The position numbers and the translations under genes are program-made. A stretch of DNA of 64,000 nucleotides from Sepioteuthis lessoniana (taxonomy: Eukaryota; Mollusca; Cephalopoda; Myopsida; Loliginidae): positions 37,671,450 through 37,735,449 of the forward strand of contig OY757947.1 of NCBI GenBank assembly GCA_963585895.1, written 5' to 3'. Shown piece by piece: positions 59,590 to 64,000 of this stretch. Within the stretch, counting starts at the first letter, position 1; the number at the start of each line of letters is the position of its first letter. The notes under the pieces are model-generated. The model was not told the origin of the DNA, did not search any database, and saw only the letters and a list, made by a program, of their open reading frames with translations.

Positions 59590-60736
59590 TCAATGATCAG
59601 TGAATTTTTGGTAAATATTTATAAAACTCAGAATGTTTTCCAAGTGCAGATTATTACAATTTTCATCAACAGGCAAATAAATTTTCTCAAATTTTTGCAC
59701 TTCAGTAAAATGTAGGTAATTTATTGACTTTTTTCCTCTAATCTTTCTTTTTCCTAATTGCAAACATTATCTTTCTATCTCTATTCAAGAGGAAATTCGA
59801 CAGATTTTTATATTTCATTAAATGGTGTTGTTTATTAAAAATGTTTCCACTAAATAATGTCTCAAATATTTCAGTTGGGTAAGTTGAGTAAAGAATTTAT
59901 TATATTTGCATTTTCCTATACGATCATTCATGTCTCTACTGATGATTAAAATGTTTAATTTGAGAATGTGAAAAACAAAGAAATTAAAGATCATTGTCGA
60001 AATGAGCTTTTCATTTCATTACTGACTTAATGGGACTGAAGGATAAGTTAATCCTAGATTATCAAACTTGTTTCTTACTGTCTTTAACCCATTTCACTTT
60101 AAATTGACTAAATGACATTAAATGTCGCCCTATGTCTTTCCATCACAAAAAGCTTATTTCATATATTCGTCGATTAAAAAGAAATAATACTGGTTACACT
60201 TGCCAATATTTAAAATCAGATTATTCTGATCATATGTATATTATTGTGGTCTATGAAGAGAAGGAAAAGGAGAGGCTGAATATCAGATTCTTCTTCCTTT
60301 TGTAATACGCGACATACGTACTTAAATGTAATGTAGATTCCATTTCTATTTTGAATTATAGAAACCATTTAAATGCAAATATAATGCACAAAACTAAACG
60401 ATTAAGTATTTTTCAAAACTTTATTAAGAGTTTCTTTTTGAAATATACGATTTCTATAAACTACATTTCTTTATAACTCTTCCTTCTCTAAATTGATAGT
60501 TTTTTCTTGTTTTATCGATTGCAGATTTTTTTACCCGCAGCATTTCTTCCATGCAGTATTTTCTTGGTTACCAGTATTTTCAAAGAAATCCCACTGGAAA
60601 TAAATTAAATGAATATCTACAGAACACAAATTGTATGCTTTTGAAGGAAATAGTCTTCTGAATTTTGCTTTTTTCATGTAAGTTATGGCGTATATGCAGA
60701 TAAACACTGGAGAGAAATAAAAATTTTTAATAAAAC
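59590..60736 (+). other. 5' flank of third zinc-finger gene copy
   Basis: Collinear with 11330-12467, including the LINE relic (59760-60150), the possible acceptor TTTATCGATTGCAG (about 60524) and the leftover MQINTGEK codons followed at once by TAA (about 60720). The stop is at the same place but uses a different codon from copy A (TAG). Confidence 0.65.
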
Positions 60737-61510
60737 ATGCAAACACGCATCAAAGAAAAGCCAATCTCTTGCAAAATATGCGGCTCATCATTTTCCACTA
60801 AAACCGAGGTCGAAGTGCATATACAAACACATTCTGATGAGAAGTCATATACTTGTGAAATGAGTGGCTCTAGCTTTTCAACGAATTCGGGAGTTCAAGT
60901 GAATATGCAAAGACACAGAGGAGAGAAACGATATCTTTGTGAAATTTGTCAATCTTCCTTTACACAACAATCAGATTTAGTAAGGCATATAAGGACACAC
61001 ACTGGAGAGAGGCCTTATTCATGTGAAGTTTGTGAATCTTCCTTTTCCCGAAAATCAACTTTGGATACACATAGTCTAACTCACACAGGTGAGAGACCAT
61101 ACTCCTGTGACATATGTAACTCTTCCTTTTCCCGAAAATCACATTTGGATGATCATAGTCGAACACACACAGGAGAGAGGCCATATTCCTGTGACATATG
61201 TGATTCTTCCTTTTCCTATAAATCAGGCTTGCATAGGCATAGTCGAATTCACACAGGTGAGAGACAATACTCCTGTGACATATGTAACTCTTCCTTTTCC
61301 CAAAAATCACATTTGGATGATCATATTCGAACACACACAGGAGACAGGCCATATTCCTGTGACATATGTAACTCTTCCTTTTCCCGAAAATCACATTTGG
61401 ATGATCATAGTCGAACACACACAGGAGAGAGGCCATATTCCTGTGACATATGTAACTCTTCCTTTTCCCAAAAATCACATTTGAACAGGCATTTGAAAAC
61501 ACATATATGA
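60737..61510 (+). CDS. C2H2 zinc-finger protein, third copy, 257 codons, intact
   Basis: A predicted nuclear DNA-binding protein with nine fingers from [19 protein letters not shown] to HLKTHI. Finger 2 is degenerate in the same way as its relatives (CEMSGSS). Fingers 1 and 3-9 have full C2H2 ligands and TGERPYSC linkers (one TGDRPYSC). Recognition helices by finger include QQSDLVR (3), RKSTLDT (4), RKSHLDD (5 and 8), YKSGLHR (6), QKSHLDD (7) and QKSHLNR (9). These differ from copy A mainly in the helices of fingers 4-7, while the framework is the same. Fingers 5 and 8 are near duplicates, pointing to unit shuffling. There is no extra domain. This is the best candidate for a working gene here, alone or with an upstream exon. 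Confidence 0.82.
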   Translation: MQTRIKEKPISCKICGSSFSTKTEVEVHIQTHSDEKSYTCEMSGSSFSTNSGVQVNMQRHRGEKRYLCEICQSSFTQQSDLVRHIRTHTGERPYSCEVCESSFSRKSTLDTHSLTHTGERPYSCDICNSSFSRKSHLDDHSRTHTGERPYSCDICDSSFSYKSGLHRHSRIHTGERQYSCDICNSSFSQKSHLDDHIRTHTGDRPYSCDICNSSFSRKSHLDDHSRTHTGERPYSCDICNSSFSQKSHLNRHLKTHI

Positions 61511-62348
61511 GAAATGCCATATTCCCTTGAAGCTTTTTGCTCTCCATTTTCATGTACGTCAATTTTGACAGCGCTTATGAAAAATCACCCTGGATAAAAC
61601 AACACTTCTCCTAATTAACAGGATTATTCGTTATGAATTTTGTCAAAATTGCAGGTAAAATTTTAATCAAAAGTACAGTTTATAAAGACAAGCTCTAAAC
61701 ATCGACATTATAATAGTAATATTTCAATTAAACTTTATCACCACAAAGCGTAATTTACCGTCATTTGTCATTTTTGATTTACGTCGAATGCACATTATTC
61801 TGTGGTGTTCATACTATTGAATTTATCTTTTAAAAAAGTGCTGAATTATTCATCGAATTTATGATTTGTGGTAAAATCGGAATATAAAGAACTTACATAG
61901 GGAAGCGCATTATATAAAAATCAATTCCCACCTTTTTCTTTTTTGGTGATGGAAGTCTCGATTTTTCTAATGGTTGCTATTCTCCATCAAAGGTCCCTCA
62001 GTTATCGTGTTGACTAATCCACGGATAATTCTTTATCTAAAATAAATTTTAAAAAATAAAAGCCTATCCTTAAAATAAAAACAAAACCCAAGAAAGCAAC
62101 CAATATACGAACGTAATTAATTTGAGTTTTACAACAATTTCAAAGTCGTTAATAAAACTAATTTTTTAAAAGTTTAAATGTTTTTCTTTAATAGTAGTTT
62201 TATGTTTGTGGCGTTTTAAACTCAACTGAATCGAAAAGTTCACGCTCCCTCTCACATTTGTTGATGTTAATGATCAGACCTAAAGAAAAATATCGAGAGA
62301 TGATCAGGGAGATCCATGCTGACAGCGTGACATGATGATGATGATGAT
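61511..62348. other. 3' flank of third zinc-finger copy and LINE tail
   Basis: Collinear with 13240-14192. It ends in GGGAGATCCATGCTGACAGC and GACATGATGATGATGATG, the same LINE tail insertion as copy A but about 100 bp shorter just before it. No gene was seen. Confidence 0.7.
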
Positions 62349-63244
62349 AAAGAATATTACTATTTCTTATGAATATGTAGGACTTGTTCACTTTTAAACC
62401 GTCTGTCTAGACGCCGAACACAAGTACACGTAGATATTTCGAACAACACTGATTACCATTCTGCAAACGTGTTCGTATGATTCACACCCACACCCACACA
62501 CACATATACATAACTAAATTCTCGAACATTGCTACTTTGTTTTATCTTTTCCGCATTTGTTTTATGTTTTAAAATATTTGTTTAAACATTCTTTGATCAT
62601 TAAAGGTACTCTTTTTTGTCTTTTAATAGTAGGGACGTTTCTCATGCCTGATCATATGTAGAGGGGGTTAATTACTACAGCTATTGGATTTTCTTTTCTT
62701 TTCCTCTTTTTTTCCCATTTTATACCCATCAGGAACGAAAAAAAAATTTTTTAAAAAATAAAAAAGGAAAAAAAAAAACCTAAAAAATGAAAATAAAAAA
62801 ACCCTCAGAAATTCACTTTAACGATTTTCAGTAAAACAAATCATTGACGCTCGAAACACTGATCAAGAAATATTATTTCTTAAAATATGTGAAAATTGTT
62901 TAATTGGAAGTCAAAATTCGAAAAATTCTGTATTTCTTTTTCCATTGGCTAAAAAGAAAAAAATCCTCCATACAATTCCAGCGTTTTTCCTACTAAAAAA
63001 AGCAATCAAAATACTAAAAACCTTTCCCTGCATTCCTCTTCTCTTTTTTTTTTTTTTCCTTTTTACCCTCCTCCACGCATATCTGTAGATAAAAATTGTA
63101 ATAATTTGCACTTGGAAAACATTCTCACTTTTATGAATATTTACCAATAATTTACTAATAACTGAAGATAAATTAAAAGAGTTTTTAAATTACTTGTTTT
63201 TGTTTATTTATTTATTTATTTTTACTCTTTAGAAGTTATCTTCT
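62349..63244. other. Mixed duplicated spacer
   Basis: Bases 62490-62660 match 55200-55380, and 62690-63060 match 56400-56790. Bases 63070-63190 are an inverted copy of 27815-27935. The pieces occur in the same order as near 55-57 kb, so this is a joined copy with a deletion. A-runs and T-runs abound and no gene is seen. Confidence 0.6.
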
Positions 63245-64000
63245 CAACTTTTCAAATGAGAAATGGGGACAAGTCTCCTTGGTGGAATTGCAAATGACAT
63301 GAACTGTGATGTGGTTTGAATTTTCTTCGAGCTATTGCAATAAACATCGGATTAATACCCTTTGGAAAAGCTATGAATCTTCCTTTATCCCTCTCAGAAA
63401 TGTTTTTATGTAAAGTTTTATTTTACACTTGAATTTACCTTTTGAGCATTTTAAATGAGGAATGGATTGAAGTCCCCTTGACGTAGTTTCAAACGTACTG
63501 GACTGTTACAAGGTTTGAACTCCAGTCACAGTATTACATTCAATTTCTGACGAATAACTTTGGAAAAAAAAAGAATCTCTATCTACCACTCCCATATATG
63601 GATTAACTATTATTATTACTTTGCTTTCTCAGAAAGTGTTTTGACATTAAATAAACCACAATGGTTGAGATACTATTAAAAACGAAGAAATCAATAAGAA
63701 ATATTACAAACACTTATATATGTAGGAAATGGCAGACGGATAGAAAAATCCCACCCGGCTTTTTCTCTCAGAATTTTTCGTTATGTTGTTCTCTTTGGTT
63801 CATTAGTAATTCAAAGAAATCTCGAAGTCAATCGAGCAAGATACATTCAGAGTTAGTAACGTCAGAAAACGAAGGAGTGATATCTTGGTGGAAAACAAAT
63901 ATCGATATTTACTTACGTAGTTCTTTTTTAGCATATAGCATTTTCACGAAAATAGCAATTCATGGATCAATGGGGAGGGTACATAATTATGTAAGTCTAA
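63245..64000 (+). repeat. Direct copy of 16590-17345, cut by window end
   Basis: Nearly identical to 16590-17345; differences are single bases such as ATGGATTG for ATGAATTG and CACTTATATATG for CACTTATATG. The match still holds at base 64000, so the duplication continues beyond the window. Confidence 0.93.

Overview
The window looks like nuclear DNA of a metazoan, most likely a cephalopod mollusc of octopus type. It is AT-rich, has no dense operon-like coding, and carries several related C2H2 zinc-finger genes with HTGEKP-type linkers. It also carries tRNA-headed SINEs, many fragments of one LINE family ending in a (GAT)n tail, and long AT, AG and AC microsatellites. The organism call is an inference from this combination; no single-copy marker gene is present. 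The only convincing host genes are the zinc-finger genes. Nearly everything else is repeat or duplicated non-coding DNA.

The layout is dominated by duplication. Bases 1-16498 reappear inverted at about 28806-44708, making a near-palindrome with arms of about 16 kb around a loop of about 12.3 kb. Position 1 pairs with 44708, so the left arm runs off the window. The arms look about 98-99% alike by eye but differ by independent indels. Each arm carries a zinc-finger ORF (12468-13145 +, 31450-32223 -), LINE pieces, three SINE types and a foldback-like element. The loop holds a decayed multi-finger zinc-finger gene (19440-21210 -), a nearly full-length but dead LINE (about 22290-25325 +) and duplicated flanks. 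The LINE 3' end and its downstream flank recur just outside the right arm (44143-46620).

From 46.6 kb on there is a 21-copy array of a 172-bp satellite monomer (47239-50853). Two copies of a long-inverted-end element follow (51.46-53.88 and 56.82-59.26 kb), with SINEs between them. A third zinc-finger duplicon (59.6-62.3 kb) has an intact 257-codon ORF. The last 0.75 kb is a direct copy of 16590-17350, so 56.8-64.0 kb is a worn collinear copy of 9.3-17.35 kb.

Nothing here shows genes working together in a pathway. The biological theme is amplification and divergence of zinc-finger genes inside segmental duplications driven or marked by LINE, SINE and foldback repeats. The observations most worth following are: (1) the zinc-finger ORF is a hotspot of difference between otherwise near-identical arms; (2) a family of elements with long inverted ends, all sharing one ancestral SINE insertion; (3) a 172-bp satellite with a nascent four-monomer higher-order unit; (4) a repeated block that resembles a histone 3' stem-loop half followed by CCAAT/octamer promoter motifs. 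All identities and counts are by-eye readings.
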